Positions 36,245 to 44,734 of a stretch of DNA of 64,000 bases are shown piece by piece. Position 1 is the first letter of the stretch. Each line of letters opens with the position of its first letter. Source of the DNA: Bacteroidetes bacterium CG12_big_fil_rev_8_21_14_0_65_60_17. Its GTDB lineage: Bacteria > Bacteroidota > Rhodothermia > Rhodothermales > UBA10348. The position numbers and the translations under genes were made by a program. The notes below the pieces were generated by a model that was not told where the DNA came from, made no database searches, and saw only the letters and a program-made list of their open reading frames with translations. The stretch covers positions 89,802-153,801 of the forward strand of contig PCUY01000016.1 of the NCBI GenBank assembly GCA_002787815.1. Reading direction: 5' to 3'.

Positions 36245-36820
36245 ATGAGAGAAACCCAGTCCGATCTCGTGCATCCCCTGTTCGTTGAGCGCTGGTCCAC
36301 GCGGCAGTACAGTGACGCGCCCGTACCAGACGGGGACTTTGAAGCCATGCTTGAAGCCGCACGTTGGGCCCCGTCGTCCTTCAACGCACAGCCATGGCAT
36401 TTCGTGTACTCGGCTACACCTGAAGAGCGCGACCGGATTGCCGAAATCCTTGTGCCCGCGAACCAGGCTTGGGCGGACTCAGCGCCCAGGCTGGCCATCA
36501 TCTTCTCGCGCAAGCGATTCACGCACAATGACCGGGTCAATGGAAGTGCCGCATTCGATGCCGGAAGTGCCTGGGTTTCCTTTGCCCTGCAGGCGCACGT
36601 CATGGGCTACAGCGCCCACGCCATGAAAGGATTCGACCACGAAGCGGCCTTCGACATCACGGGTGTGCCCAAGGACGATTTTGATGTCATGTGTGTCCTG
36701 GCCGTCGGTCGCCCGGCCGAAGGAAATGAACCTGAATCCCGCAGTCCACGCAAGGAGAGGAGCGAGATGGCGACACCACTGGCATGGACCGTCAAACAGT
36801 TCGCGGAGGCCAGGTCATGA
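36245..36820 (+). CDS. Nitroreductase family FMN oxidoreductase
   Basis: NAD(P)H-dependent flavoenzyme of 191 residues, nitroreductase fold. RWSTRQYSDAPVPDGDFEAM and AARWAPSSFNAQPWHFVY at the N-terminus are the FMN-binding pattern; the C-terminal third contains FDVMCVLAVGRPAE. Such enzymes reduce nitroaromatics or quinones. It shares an ATGA overlap with the pirin gene, so they form one transcript. The MarR-type operator directly upstream predicts induction by quinones, electrophiles or phenolics (inference). Confidence 0.93.
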   Translation: MRETQSDLVHPLFVERWSTRQYSDAPVPDGDFEAMLEAARWAPSSFNAQPWHFVYSATPEERDRIAEILVPANQAWADSAPRLAIIFSRKRFTHNDRVNGSAAFDAGSAWVSFALQAHVMGYSAHAMKGFDHEAAFDITGVPKDDFDVMCVLAVGRPAEGNEPESRSPRKERSEMATPLAWTVKQFAEARS

Positions 36821-37530
36821 CCATCGAGCACATTCCTTCTGAAAGTCGCGGTCGGACGGACCTTGGCTGGCTGCGTTCCCGCCACTCCTTCTCGTTCGGG
36901 CAATACGCCGACCCTGCCCGCATGCAATACGGTGCACTCCGCGTGCTGAACGACGATGTGGTAGCTCCGGGTGCCGGCTTCCCGCGACATCCCCACGCGA
37001 ACATGGAAATCGTTTCCATTCCCACACGGGGGACACTCCGGCACGCGGACAGCATGGGCCACGAAGAAGACCTGCCGGCTGGCGACGTACAGGTCATGAC
37101 AGCCGGCCGCGGAATCGAGCATGCGGAGTACAACGCGTCGGATTCGGAAGACGTCGCGTTTTTCCAGATCTGGATCCGTCCGCGTGCCATGCACCTGAAA
37201 CCCCGGTATGACCAGACATCCTTTCCGCCCGACGCCATGGCCAATCGACTGCGGACCATCGTATCACCGGATGGGCGGGATGGTTCACTGGTCATGGAGC
37301 AGGACGCCCTGATCTCCAGGGGGCAGTTCTCCGAGCCCACGCACCTGCACCTCTCACCGGTCTTTGACGGCAACGGACTGTATATCTTCGTCGTGGAAGG
37401 GAGCGTGCGCGCGGCTCCACACGTGGCCGGCAGCCGGGATGCGCTCGCTCTGGCTCGTCCCGACAAGCCTGTCGAACTGGTCATTGCACCCGATACGGAC
37501 GTGCTCGTTCTCGACGTCCCGACACCGTAG
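36817..37530 (+). CDS. Pirin family protein
   Basis: Bicupin pirin/YhhW-type protein of about 237 residues. The N-terminal cupin carries the metal-binding pattern PRHPHANMEIVSI (about residues 45-57), MTAGRGIEHAEYN, and FQIWIRP; the second cupin is less conserved. Relatives include quercetinase-active YhhW. The ATG at 36817 overlaps the nitroreductase stop. Both genes follow the MarR-type site, a common partnership in electrophile or quinone responses. Confidence 0.93.
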   Translation: MTIEHIPSESRGRTDLGWLRSRHSFSFGQYADPARMQYGALRVLNDDVVAPGAGFPRHPHANMEIVSIPTRGTLRHADSMGHEEDLPAGDVQVMTAGRGIEHAEYNASDSEDVAFFQIWIRPRAMHLKPRYDQTSFPPDAMANRLRTIVSPDGRDGSLVMEQDALISRGQFSEPTHLHLSPVFDGNGLYIFVVEGSVRAAPHVAGSRDALALARPDKPVELVIAPDTDVLVLDVPTP

Positions 37531-37546
37531 CATCAACAGGCCGTAC

Positions 37547-38044
37547 TTACGGCATCGTGACCGAAAAACGGTCCGAGTCCGGTGTGAAATAGAACGACCA
37601 CGTCTTTTCGCTCGGAAAGTGCTGCATCTGGACAATGTTCTTCTGGTCGTCGAAGGTCTCAAAGAGCAGCGCGTTCGTGATGTCCACGTCCGTGATCGGG
37701 GTAGATGCGGTGAACTCCAGCAGATACCACCACATGGGCTCCTTGCCGGACAGATCTTCGCCGGAAGCCCTGACAACCATACGGAGCGGCTGGGCGGCGG
37801 CTGCCACGCGCAGCCGCCGCCCAATATACGCCTGGGCAACCGAATCGGCCCGGGTCGTAGCCGCCAGCTCAAACTCCTCTCCATGCTCCGCCTGGATGGC
37901 TTCTACCAGGTCCTCCTGGAAAAACCTGATGCGCATGACCGCCGTCGTTCCTTCGACCGCCAGGCGGCCGTAGGACACATGGAAGTCGTGTGCCGACATG
38001 CTGGCCAGCAGGAAAAACAGGAGGAGGGTGGGTACGGCAGGCAT
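37547..38044 (-). CDS. DUF6702-like secreted protein
   Basis: Protein of 165 residues with a signal peptide (MPAVPTLLLFFLLASMSAHD) and a beta-rich mature part starting HDFHVSYGRLAVEGTTAVMR, the pattern of DUF6702 proteins of Bacteroidota. Function unknown. It starts 2 bp after the M1 peptidase stop and is the last gene of the minus-strand operon that contains HupE/UreJ. Confidence 0.78.
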   Translation of the reverse strand: MPAVPTLLLFFLLASMSAHDFHVSYGRLAVEGTTAVMRIRFFQEDLVEAIQAEHGEEFELAATTRADSVAQAYIGRRLRVAAAAQPLRMVVRASGEDLSGKEPMWWYLLEFTASTPITDVDITNALLFETFDDQKNIVQMQHFPSEKTWSFYFTPDSDRFSVTMP

Positions 38045-38046
38045 TA

Positions 38047-40182
38047 TCAGCGGTTTTCGGCGGGCTCCGTTTCCACGTCAGGTGCCGTCCATGTATTGTC
38101 TTCCATGTCGATGTCGGCAAAGACCGCATTCGGATCGAGTTCAACCCGGGTCACCTTCCTGTCGGAGAAGAAGCCCTTGGTGAACTCGAGCTCATTGGCC
38201 CGCCAGACATCGGCCGGGAGGTCAAAAAAGTCCTCACTGCCATCTTCATACGTGACGCGCAGCTGCACGGGCATGATGAGCTGCCCTTCGTTCTCGATGC
38301 GCACGCGGTAGTAGAGTGCACCATGGTCGCTGCTTCCAAGCAGGGAGTCGGCGGCCTGCTCGGTCACGGAGGCCAGCTTCTGATCGTTGGCGTAGGTCGT
38401 GTAAAACCAGCCCCTCCAGAACCAGTTCAGGTTCTCACCCGATGCCTCCTCCATGGAGCGGAAAAAGTCGGCTGGTTGCGGATGGCGGAATGCCCAGCGC
38501 CGCGAATATTCCCGGAACGCGTCGTCGAACACGTCGGGCCCCATGATTTCTTCGCGCAGCATGACCAGACCCGTGGCCGGCTTGGCATAGCCGTTGTTGC
38601 CGAAGTTGTTCTGGATCAGATCCGACTCGGTCATGATCGGGACCTGTGCCGGGTTTTTCATGTAGTCGACAATCTGGGGGGCTGGTCCGCGTCGGGATGG
38701 GTACGTCCCGTCCGATGTCTGTGTCCAGATGTCGGTACCGTTGAATTTCTCGGCATAGCGCTGCTCCGCATAGTACTGCAGGAACGTATTGAGTCCCTCG
38801 TCCATCCATGTCCACTTGCGCTCGTCCGAGGCAATGATCATGGGTACCCAGTTGTGACCTACCTCATGGATGGTAACGCCGATCAGAGCCCGCTCCACGC
38901 CATCCGAATACGAGCCATCGGGGGCCGGCCTGGCCCCGCAGAAGGCGACCATGGGGTACTCCATGCCTCCAACCGGACCATTCACATTGATGGCTTTCGG
39001 GTAGGGGTACTTCAGGGACATGTCGCCATAGGACTCGAGCGTTACGATGCTTGCCCGCGTCGAGACCTTGTCCCAGAGCGGCATGGCACGACGGGGGTAG
39101 AGCGAATGTACCTTGATGATGCGTTCCTCATCCGGATAGGAATAGCCGGCAGCATCCCAGACGAATGTCTTTGAAGACGCCCATGCAAAGTCACGCACGT
39201 CATCCGCCTTGAAATGCCACGTCAATGTGCCGCTGCGGACCGGTCGGCTGGCAGGCTGCATGATCTCGTCCGGTCCGACAATGAAGACCGGTTCCTCGGA
39301 CGTGTAGGCCTGCTCCAGGCGGCGTTGCTGCTCCCCTGTCAGCACCTCATCCGGGTTCTGGAGCTCACCCGTCGCATCTACAATATGGTCCCACGGGACG
39401 GTCAGTTTGACGTCATAGGAACCGAAGTTCAGGTAGAATTCCCCGCGGCCAAAGAATTGCTCCGTTTGCCATCCGTTCACGTCATCATAAACGCTCATGC
39501 GCGGAAACCATTGGGCAACCACATAAAGCCAGCCGTCTTCCACGCGTTCCTTGGCACCGCGGCCGTTGTCCGGCATGAGAAACGACCAGTCAATCTCGAA
39601 CGACATCCGCTCGCCTGGCTTCAGTGCTTCGGGCAGCGAAATCCGCATAATGGTATCGTTTATGCGGTACTTGGCGTCGACAAGCCGACCGCCTGCTGCA
39701 ACGAGCTGCACGCGCGTAATGTCAAAGCCGCCATCGAACTTCTCGACGCCCACGAACTGCCGGAAGGCGGGGCTGATGGTCTCGGGAAGCGCACTTTCGA
39801 TGGCATACGCGCGGCTGTTTTCGAGCGAGCGCACGTTCTGGTCGAGCTGCACCCACAGGAAGGTCAGTTCATCCGGCGAATTGTTGTGATAGGTGATGCG
39901 CTCGCTGCCGGTAATCCGGTGCGTCTCGGGGTTCAGACTGGCCTCGATTACATAATCGGCGCGTTGTTGCCAGTACTGCGGGCCCGGCGCACCCGATGCT
40001 CCTCGGACGGGCGTGGCGTCTGGCCACGAGTCGATGGGCCGGAACATGGAATGATTGCCGCTGCGAACATCGCCGTCGACATTGCGCCAGTTCTGTGCGT
40101 TCGCCGACGGCGTTGCACACAGCCCGAGAATCAGGGCGAAGGAGAGAGCCAGTCCGGCTCCGCGGGAAAAGGTTGTAATCAT
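38047..40182 (-). CDS. Secreted M1 family metallopeptidase
   Basis: Zinc aminopeptidase-like protein of about 711 residues with a signal peptide ending ANAQ. The N-terminal beta domain is followed by the catalytic domain with HEVGHNW (zinc histidines and catalytic Glu) and WMDEGLNTFLQYYAEQRY (third zinc ligand Glu). A C-terminal beta domain follows (about 620-700). It probably trims peptides in the periplasm or at the surface. It lies between hupE/ureJ-like and DUF6702 genes in the same operon. ATG 40182 gives the cleaner signal peptide; ATG 40191 is possible. Confidence 0.93.
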   Translation of the reverse strand: MITTFSRGAGLALSFALILGLCATPSANAQNWRNVDGDVRSGNHSMFRPIDSWPDATPVRGASGAPGPQYWQQRADYVIEASLNPETHRITGSERITYHNNSPDELTFLWVQLDQNVRSLENSRAYAIESALPETISPAFRQFVGVEKFDGGFDITRVQLVAAGGRLVDAKYRINDTIMRISLPEALKPGERMSFEIDWSFLMPDNGRGAKERVEDGWLYVVAQWFPRMSVYDDVNGWQTEQFFGRGEFYLNFGSYDVKLTVPWDHIVDATGELQNPDEVLTGEQQRRLEQAYTSEEPVFIVGPDEIMQPASRPVRSGTLTWHFKADDVRDFAWASSKTFVWDAAGYSYPDEERIIKVHSLYPRRAMPLWDKVSTRASIVTLESYGDMSLKYPYPKAINVNGPVGGMEYPMVAFCGARPAPDGSYSDGVERALIGVTIHEVGHNWVPMIIASDERKWTWMDEGLNTFLQYYAEQRYAEKFNGTDIWTQTSDGTYPSRRGPAPQIVDYMKNPAQVPIMTESDLIQNNFGNNGYAKPATGLVMLREEIMGPDVFDDAFREYSRRWAFRHPQPADFFRSMEEASGENLNWFWRGWFYTTYANDQKLASVTEQAADSLLGSSDHGALYYRVRIENEGQLIMPVQLRVTYEDGSEDFFDLPADVWRANELEFTKGFFSDRKVTRVELDPNAVFADIDMEDNTWTAPDVETEPAENR

Positions 40183-40212
40183 GACAGGCAAGTGTTTGAT
40201 GAAACCGGCCTC

Positions 40213-40809
40213 TCAGAACAGTATGGTCAGGGTGATAAGCACAACGAGCGCCGAGACAATAAGTCCCCACGTGCGGCGGCTCACCACGGCGGTTCGCGTA
40301 GCGGCTTCGGCGAGGACGAGTACCACCCCCAGAATCACGATCTGACCCACTTCAAGACCGATGTTGAAGGCAAGAAGCGGGAGCAGGAGACTCTCCTCAC
40401 CGCCGAGTACGGCGCGTAAAAAATTCGAGAAGCCGAGTCCATGGATGAGCCCGAAGGCCGCTGCAAGGACGTATTTGGCCTGCCAGACACGTCGCGATTC
40501 AATATCCGTCTCGCGCAGCTGTGGGTCCAGGACGGTTTCGCCGATATTCAGCAGGGCGGTTGTCAGGATGGTGAGCGGAATGAGGAACTCCACGAGGCCG
40601 GAGTCTACGCGCACCATGTCGAGTGTGGCCAGAGCCAGCGTGAGAGAATGGCCGAGCGTGAAGGCGGTAACGAGGATCAGGAGATGGCGCCACCGGTGGA
40701 GCGTGTAGAGCGCAGCAAGGGCCACAACGAACAGGATGTGGTCATAGCCCGAAAGGTCCAGGATGTGATCGAGCCCGAGCCGCAGGTAAACGCTGAAAGT
40801 ACTATTCAC
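40213..40809 (-). CDS. HupE/UreJ family membrane protein
   Basis: Membrane protein of 198 residues, about six helices. Family motifs are LGLDHILDLSGYDHILFVVA near the N-terminus, AFTLGHSLTLALA, and FGLIHGLGFSNFL, with conserved Asp/His in the helices. HupE and UreJ proteins are linked to nickel or cobalt uptake in hydrogenase and urease clusters; no such enzymes are nearby here, so the metal is uncertain. A metalloregulator-like box precedes the operon. Confidence 0.88.
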   Translation of the reverse strand: MNSTFSVYLRLGLDHILDLSGYDHILFVVALAALYTLHRWRHLLILVTAFTLGHSLTLALATLDMVRVDSGLVEFLIPLTILTTALLNIGETVLDPQLRETDIESRRVWQAKYVLAAAFGLIHGLGFSNFLRAVLGGEESLLLPLLAFNIGLEVGQIVILGVVLVLAEAATRTAVVSRRTWGLIVSALVVLITLTILF

Positions 40810-40823
40810 GGGATGTGGCCGGG

Positions 40824-41324
40824 CTATTCAGGGGCGGGCCGTTCCGGACACGTGGCGGTTTCAACGGAGTAGGTGGCCTGTACCATGCGCCAAGCGCCGT
40901 CCTTTCTCAGGTAGGTGAAAACATCCGTGCCACAATGACTCAGTTCACCGTCGATATGGAAATCGTACGACGTCCAGACCATGCCCACGGGCCCTGCAAT
41001 GCGCACCTCGGGCTCGAACATGCGCTCGAGGAACCGGCCGCCCTGGTCTGCAATGCCTTCCAACATCGCGGAAAAGGGGCGCACTGTGGTCGATCCGTCC
41101 GCACCCGAAATATAAGCGTGGCCGCCGGGCAGTTGAATGGCGGCCATCCGCTCGGCATCCCCCTCGGCGAGTGCATCGAAAAAGTCCTGTGTGAGGGCGA
41201 TGAGCAATTCGGCATCAGGGTGGTGGGCATGGCCTCCATCCACCGGATCCTGTTGCGCCATTGCGAGCGGACTGATGAGGGGAGATGCGGCGAACAGCGC
41301 CAGGAGGGCAAGATGCAATTTCAT
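40824..41324 (-). CDS. Secreted NTF2/SnoaL-like protein
   Basis: Protein of 166 residues with a signal peptide ending AMAQ, a short His-rich stretch (DGGHAHHPDAE), and a cone-shaped NTF2-like fold (LLIALTQDFFDALAEGDAER at the first helix, DGAWRMVQATYSVE near the end). The start overlaps the propeller gene stop by 4 bp. No catalytic function can be assigned. Confidence 0.72.
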   Translation of the reverse strand: MKLHLALLALFAASPLISPLAMAQQDPVDGGHAHHPDAELLIALTQDFFDALAEGDAERMAAIQLPGGHAYISGADGSTTVRPFSAMLEGIADQGGRFLERMFEPEVRIAGPVGMVWTSYDFHIDGELSHCGTDVFTYLRKDGAWRMVQATYSVETATCPERPAPE

Positions 41325-42775
41325 CGGATGCGCACGACGTGTTTCATTTCCGGTGACGAGCCGATATCCATCAGTACAATATAATTGCCGGAGGCGGCAC
41401 GTGTGCCCTGCAGCGTGGTACCATCCCAGGTGAACGTGTGCTCTCCGGCCGGCAGTACCGTGGTGGGTTCGATCCGGAGTACGCGGCCGAGCACGTCGAT
41501 GACCTGGAAGCCGACGGGCTGAGCGCGGCTGAGAGTGAAGGGGAGCGTCACGCGGTCGGTGAACGGGTTGGGGTAGCCCTCTCCGATTTCGAATGCATCG
41601 GGGAGCGTGTTTTCCGCAATGACATCGGTGATGAGCGCGTCAAGTCCATTGAGCTGGTATACGCGCTGGCCGATGGCGAACGCTGTGGTGTCATCGACCA
41701 CGAGGAAACGGTTAATGTTGCCATCGAGTTGTCCCGTGCCTGTCAGCGTACTGAAGTGTTCGAGCTGTTGCCACGTATTGCCCCCGTCCGTTGTCAGCGA
41801 TGTCACGCCACGGCCGCCAGCCCAACCCACGTCCGCCGTTACGAACCCAATGCCCTGCAGCCCGGCGCGGCTGACGCTACCGTCGACTTCGATCGGGGAC
41901 CACGTCCGGCCGCCATCGGTGGTTTTGAGTATTTTGGCGGGCAGGCCATTGAAGTTGGATATGGTTTCGACGGAGATATAACCTGCGTCGGGTGTCGGGA
42001 ATGTGATCTTCCACCCCCACTCACCCTGGATGCCGGGGCCACGCGTACCCTCGTAGACGCGCTCCCAGGTCTCACCGCCGTCTTCCGTGCGGATTACGGT
42101 CACGTCGCCGTCGAGCGATGATACCGTACTCGTACCGCCCGTCGCAATCCCGGTCATGTCGTCAAAGAAGTACACATCGACGAGCGTGTCGGTAACGTCA
42201 TTGACGAATTTTGAATCCCAGTTCTGCCCGCCGTCCTTTGTTCGGACCACGACCGGCGCGCCAAAGAATGCGCCCACGCCGTAGACCACGTTGTCCGAGA
42301 CGGCTACCATGCCGCAGATTCCCGCCGGGTCCACACCCTGGATGCTGTCGGTGATGTTCAACCACGTCGTACCACCGTCGCGCGTCTCCCAGAGCGTACG
42401 CCCGTTGGTCAGTGTGCCTGCCCAGCCCACCTGGTCATTCGCAAACGCAATCGAGCGGAACGATGTACCGGGCTCGTCGAGCTGTATTTGCCAGGACAGT
42501 CCACCGTCCGCCGAATGCCAGATTTCACCATTGGCGCGGTGCACCATCCAGCCATGTGTGCGATCGGCAAAATCTATGTCGTCAAACCGGTCGGACGACG
42601 TGGAGGGGCCGAGTACAGGCCCGAACGGGACGGGCTCCCAGACAGGTACCGTCTGGGCAAGGGTCGCGCCGGGATGGGAGACCAGAGCCAGGGTCAGTGC
42701 GGCGAGGAGGAAAACGAGGGCCGGCGCTGCGGACGGGCGCCTGTCCCGCGTGGGTGAACCAGGCTGTGCCATCAT
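41321..42775 (-). CDS. Ycf48-like beta-propeller with type IX secretion sorting domain
   Basis: Secreted protein of 484 residues. After a signal peptide (ending TLAQ) there are about six repeats of the Ycf48/BNR type (TEDGGETWERVYEG, TTDGGRTWSPIEVD, TTDGGNTWQQLEHF), a beta-propeller. The last 90 residues are a type A sorting domain for the type IX system: EGYPNPFTDRVTLPF, VLGRVLRI, LPAGEHTFTWDGT and ASGNYIVLM. It should be exported by Sec, then through SprA, and anchored or released at the surface. Binding partner unknown. Confidence 0.92.
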   Translation of the reverse strand: MMAQPGSPTRDRRPSAAPALVFLLAALTLALVSHPGATLAQTVPVWEPVPFGPVLGPSTSSDRFDDIDFADRTHGWMVHRANGEIWHSADGGLSWQIQLDEPGTSFRSIAFANDQVGWAGTLTNGRTLWETRDGGTTWLNITDSIQGVDPAGICGMVAVSDNVVYGVGAFFGAPVVVRTKDGGQNWDSKFVNDVTDTLVDVYFFDDMTGIATGGTSTVSSLDGDVTVIRTEDGGETWERVYEGTRGPGIQGEWGWKITFPTPDAGYISVETISNFNGLPAKILKTTDGGRTWSPIEVDGSVSRAGLQGIGFVTADVGWAGGRGVTSLTTDGGNTWQQLEHFSTLTGTGQLDGNINRFLVVDDTTAFAIGQRVYQLNGLDALITDVIAENTLPDAFEIGEGYPNPFTDRVTLPFTLSRAQPVGFQVIDVLGRVLRIEPTTVLPAGEHTFTWDGTTLQGTRAASGNYIVLMDIGSSPEMKHVVRIR

Positions 42776-42823
42776 GGGAAGGACCAGTGTACGTTATGGG
42801 TGTAACGGCCCCAATGTACACTT

Positions 42824-43615
42824 CTACCGGTCCAGTCGGTAGGACAATCCGGCTCCGATGAAAAAATCCGGTGCCGTATCGGTCAGGCCGAAACCCAGGT
42901 GGACATCGACCTGCAGGAGTTCCTTGATCAGGCTTGAGACGCCTGTATGCAGCGTCACGCCCGTATCTACATTGTCCTGGAAGCGCGTGGCGATTTCAGC
43001 GAAACCGCCCAGATTCTCCCGAAGGGCATAACCGAAGACGGCCGTGGCCTCGAGCACGGCGTCGTTGTCGTCGCCCTCGATGGCCCCGCGGGCCTGCGTG
43101 GCAAATGAAAGCCTGTCACTGATATCGCGGCTGGCGACGAAAATGGCCGACGGATCGATGGTGTCTGATGTAAAGTTGTCGCTTCCCGTGGGCAGGGAGA
43201 GCGTGCCGATGACGGCCATGTCCCAGGCGGTGGAGGTCGGAGGTAGCTCCAGTTTGAATCCTACCGAAAGGTCAGACAGTCCGGTGTCGTCGACCGGATC
43301 GTCGAGCGATACGATGGACGGGAGGCCGAAGCGCAGTTCCAGACGTTCGCGGAGGCCATAGCGGATAAGCGGCTCTCCGAAAATGAGGGCATCGACGCCG
43401 GAATCTTCAAATGTCAGACCGCCTTCGAACTGGAATGATCCGACGGGAACCGCGGCTGCACTTTCGGTGAAGTCGGGGCGGTCGGTAATGAGCGGGGCCA
43501 CCTGGGACAGGGCGGGGGCCGACGATGCGGCCAGAATGAGCGCGAGAAGCACGGCCAGTCGGCCATGGATCGGAGATGCGGCGGTGTGGGAGGCGGGAAG
43601 GTGACGGATAGTCAT
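42824..43615 (-). CDS. Outer-membrane beta-barrel protein, MetA-phenol-pathway-like family
   Basis: Protein of about 263 residues with signal peptide (ALILAASSAPALSQ) and alternating beta-strand pattern ending in YRLDR. The start ITDRPDFTESAAAVPVGSFQ matches the family of putative channel proteins named after the phenol-degradation meta pathway (transporter-like barrels common in Bacteroidota). It is the first gene of the minus-strand cluster running to 37547. The DtxR/MntR-like box lies immediately upstream. ATG 43615 chosen; ATG 43624 is three residues longer. Confidence 0.78.
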   Translation of the reverse strand: MTIRHLPASHTAASPIHGRLAVLLALILAASSAPALSQVAPLITDRPDFTESAAAVPVGSFQFEGGLTFEDSGVDALIFGEPLIRYGLRERLELRFGLPSIVSLDDPVDDTGLSDLSVGFKLELPPTSTAWDMAVIGTLSLPTGSDNFTSDTIDPSAIFVASRDISDRLSFATQARGAIEGDDNDAVLEATAVFGYALRENLGGFAEIATRFQDNVDTGVTLHTGVSSLIKELLQVDVHLGFGLTDTAPDFFIGAGLSYRLDR

Positions 43616-43628
43616 GGGTAGCACAGGG

Positions 43629-43644
43629 TTTAGGCTTGTCTAAA
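43629..43644. promoter_or_regulatory. DtxR/MntR-like metalloregulator box upstream of HupE/UreJ operon
   Basis: Sequence TTTAGGCTTGTCTAAA: arms TTTAGGC / GTCTAAA with a 2-bp centre and 6 of 7 arm positions pairing. The form resembles operators of the DtxR/IdeR/MntR family (TTAGGC..GCCTAA type). It ends 5 bp from the first possible start of the outer-membrane protein gene. A 13/16 match lies at 53325-53340. Confidence 0.5.
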
Positions 43645-43698
43645 TCGTGAATCGATGTACGCGGTCCGGGCACCCCCGTTCCGCCGTGCGATGTCGTT

Positions 43699-44664
43699 TT
43701 ACAGCGATGCTTCCTGGATGCGCGACAACCAGTGCACATTTGTGGATCCTTCGGCCGCCGTAACTTCGGGCGACCGATTCTTCGTGACGGCATTATGAAA
43801 ATCGGTCCACTCGCCCAGGAACGGATTGGCTGGGGTGTAGGCGATGGGTCCCGCATGCGTGTCAATGCGGCCGGAGCCGTGCCGTCCCATGGTGTCTTCC
43901 GCCCGTGCCCAACCGTCGTCCGCGTAGAGCTCGACGCGGGAGGGTGATGCGACCTGGACCGATACGAAAAACTCGGCCGTGGCCCCGGATTCCAGGGACA
44001 GAATGACTGCGCTTGACTCGTCGTGTGAGCTGTCAAACTTGGCGTGGCTCTGGATGCAGGCGATGTTGGTGATTTCGCCGCAGTGGGGTCCCATGAGCCA
44101 CCGGATCTGGTCCAGACAATGGGTGCCGTTTGCGGCCAGACTCCACCAGCGGCCCGTATCCGGTTTGGCGCGCCAGTTCTCACCGTCCGGCGCGGCGAAC
44201 GTCCAGTGGATGCGCATGTGACGCAGTGTGCCGAAATCACCGTTTTCGATACGCGCCTTCAGGGCGCGGTGTCCCATGTGGTGCCGCATGTGGTAGGCCA
44301 TGGCGAGCGTCACGCCGGCTTCCTGGCAGGCCGCTTCAATGGCACGGCACTCCTCAACCGATGTGGCCATGGGTTTTTCGAGCAGGATGTGCTTGCCGGC
44401 GCGGGCGGCGGCCACAGCGTGCGCCTTGTGCATCCGGTCGGGCGTGGCAATGAGGACGGCGTCGAGCTCCGGATCGGCGAGCAGCGTGCGCACGTCTGTG
44501 TGGGCCGGCTGCGGAGCAGCCGCCCCGTGGCCGCGGGCCACGGCCGCCGCCCGCGCCGCATCGCGGCTGAGCACGCTCCAGAGGGTCAGGTCGGGGTGGG
44601 CGTGGAGGGCCGGTACGTGGCGATCGAGCGCAATACCACCGGCTCCGAGTATTCCAATATTCAT
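43699..44664 (-). CDS. Gfo/Idh/MocA family oxidoreductase
   Basis: NAD(P)-dependent sugar or cyclitol dehydrogenase of 321 residues. Rossmann motif GILGAGGIALDRHVPAL, the EKPMA motif (about residue 96) that carries the catalytic lysine, and the C-terminal alpha/beta domain with GRWWSLAANGTHCLDQIRW, where the histidine is the usual catalytic partner. Substrate cannot be told. It is 70 bp from the divergent LpxH-like gene. Confidence 0.92.
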   Translation of the reverse strand: MNIGILGAGGIALDRHVPALHAHPDLTLWSVLSRDAARAAAVARGHGAAAPQPAHTDVRTLLADPELDAVLIATPDRMHKAHAVAAARAGKHILLEKPMATSVEECRAIEAACQEAGVTLAMAYHMRHHMGHRALKARIENGDFGTLRHMRIHWTFAAPDGENWRAKPDTGRWWSLAANGTHCLDQIRWLMGPHCGEITNIACIQSHAKFDSSHDESSAVILSLESGATAEFFVSVQVASPSRVELYADDGWARAEDTMGRHGSGRIDTHAGPIAYTPANPFLGEWTDFHNAVTKNRSPEVTAAEGSTNVHWLSRIQEASL

Positions 44665-44734
44665 TACAGTTCGGTAACGGAAGGATAATGTTCAGGTCGA
44701 ATGCACCTGTGAAATTGCATAAAAAACAGACGCC

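Noticed and set aside
37990-39174. 394-codon + strand frame
   Set aside because: Opposes the M1 peptidase with clear HEVGH motif; no family features of its own.
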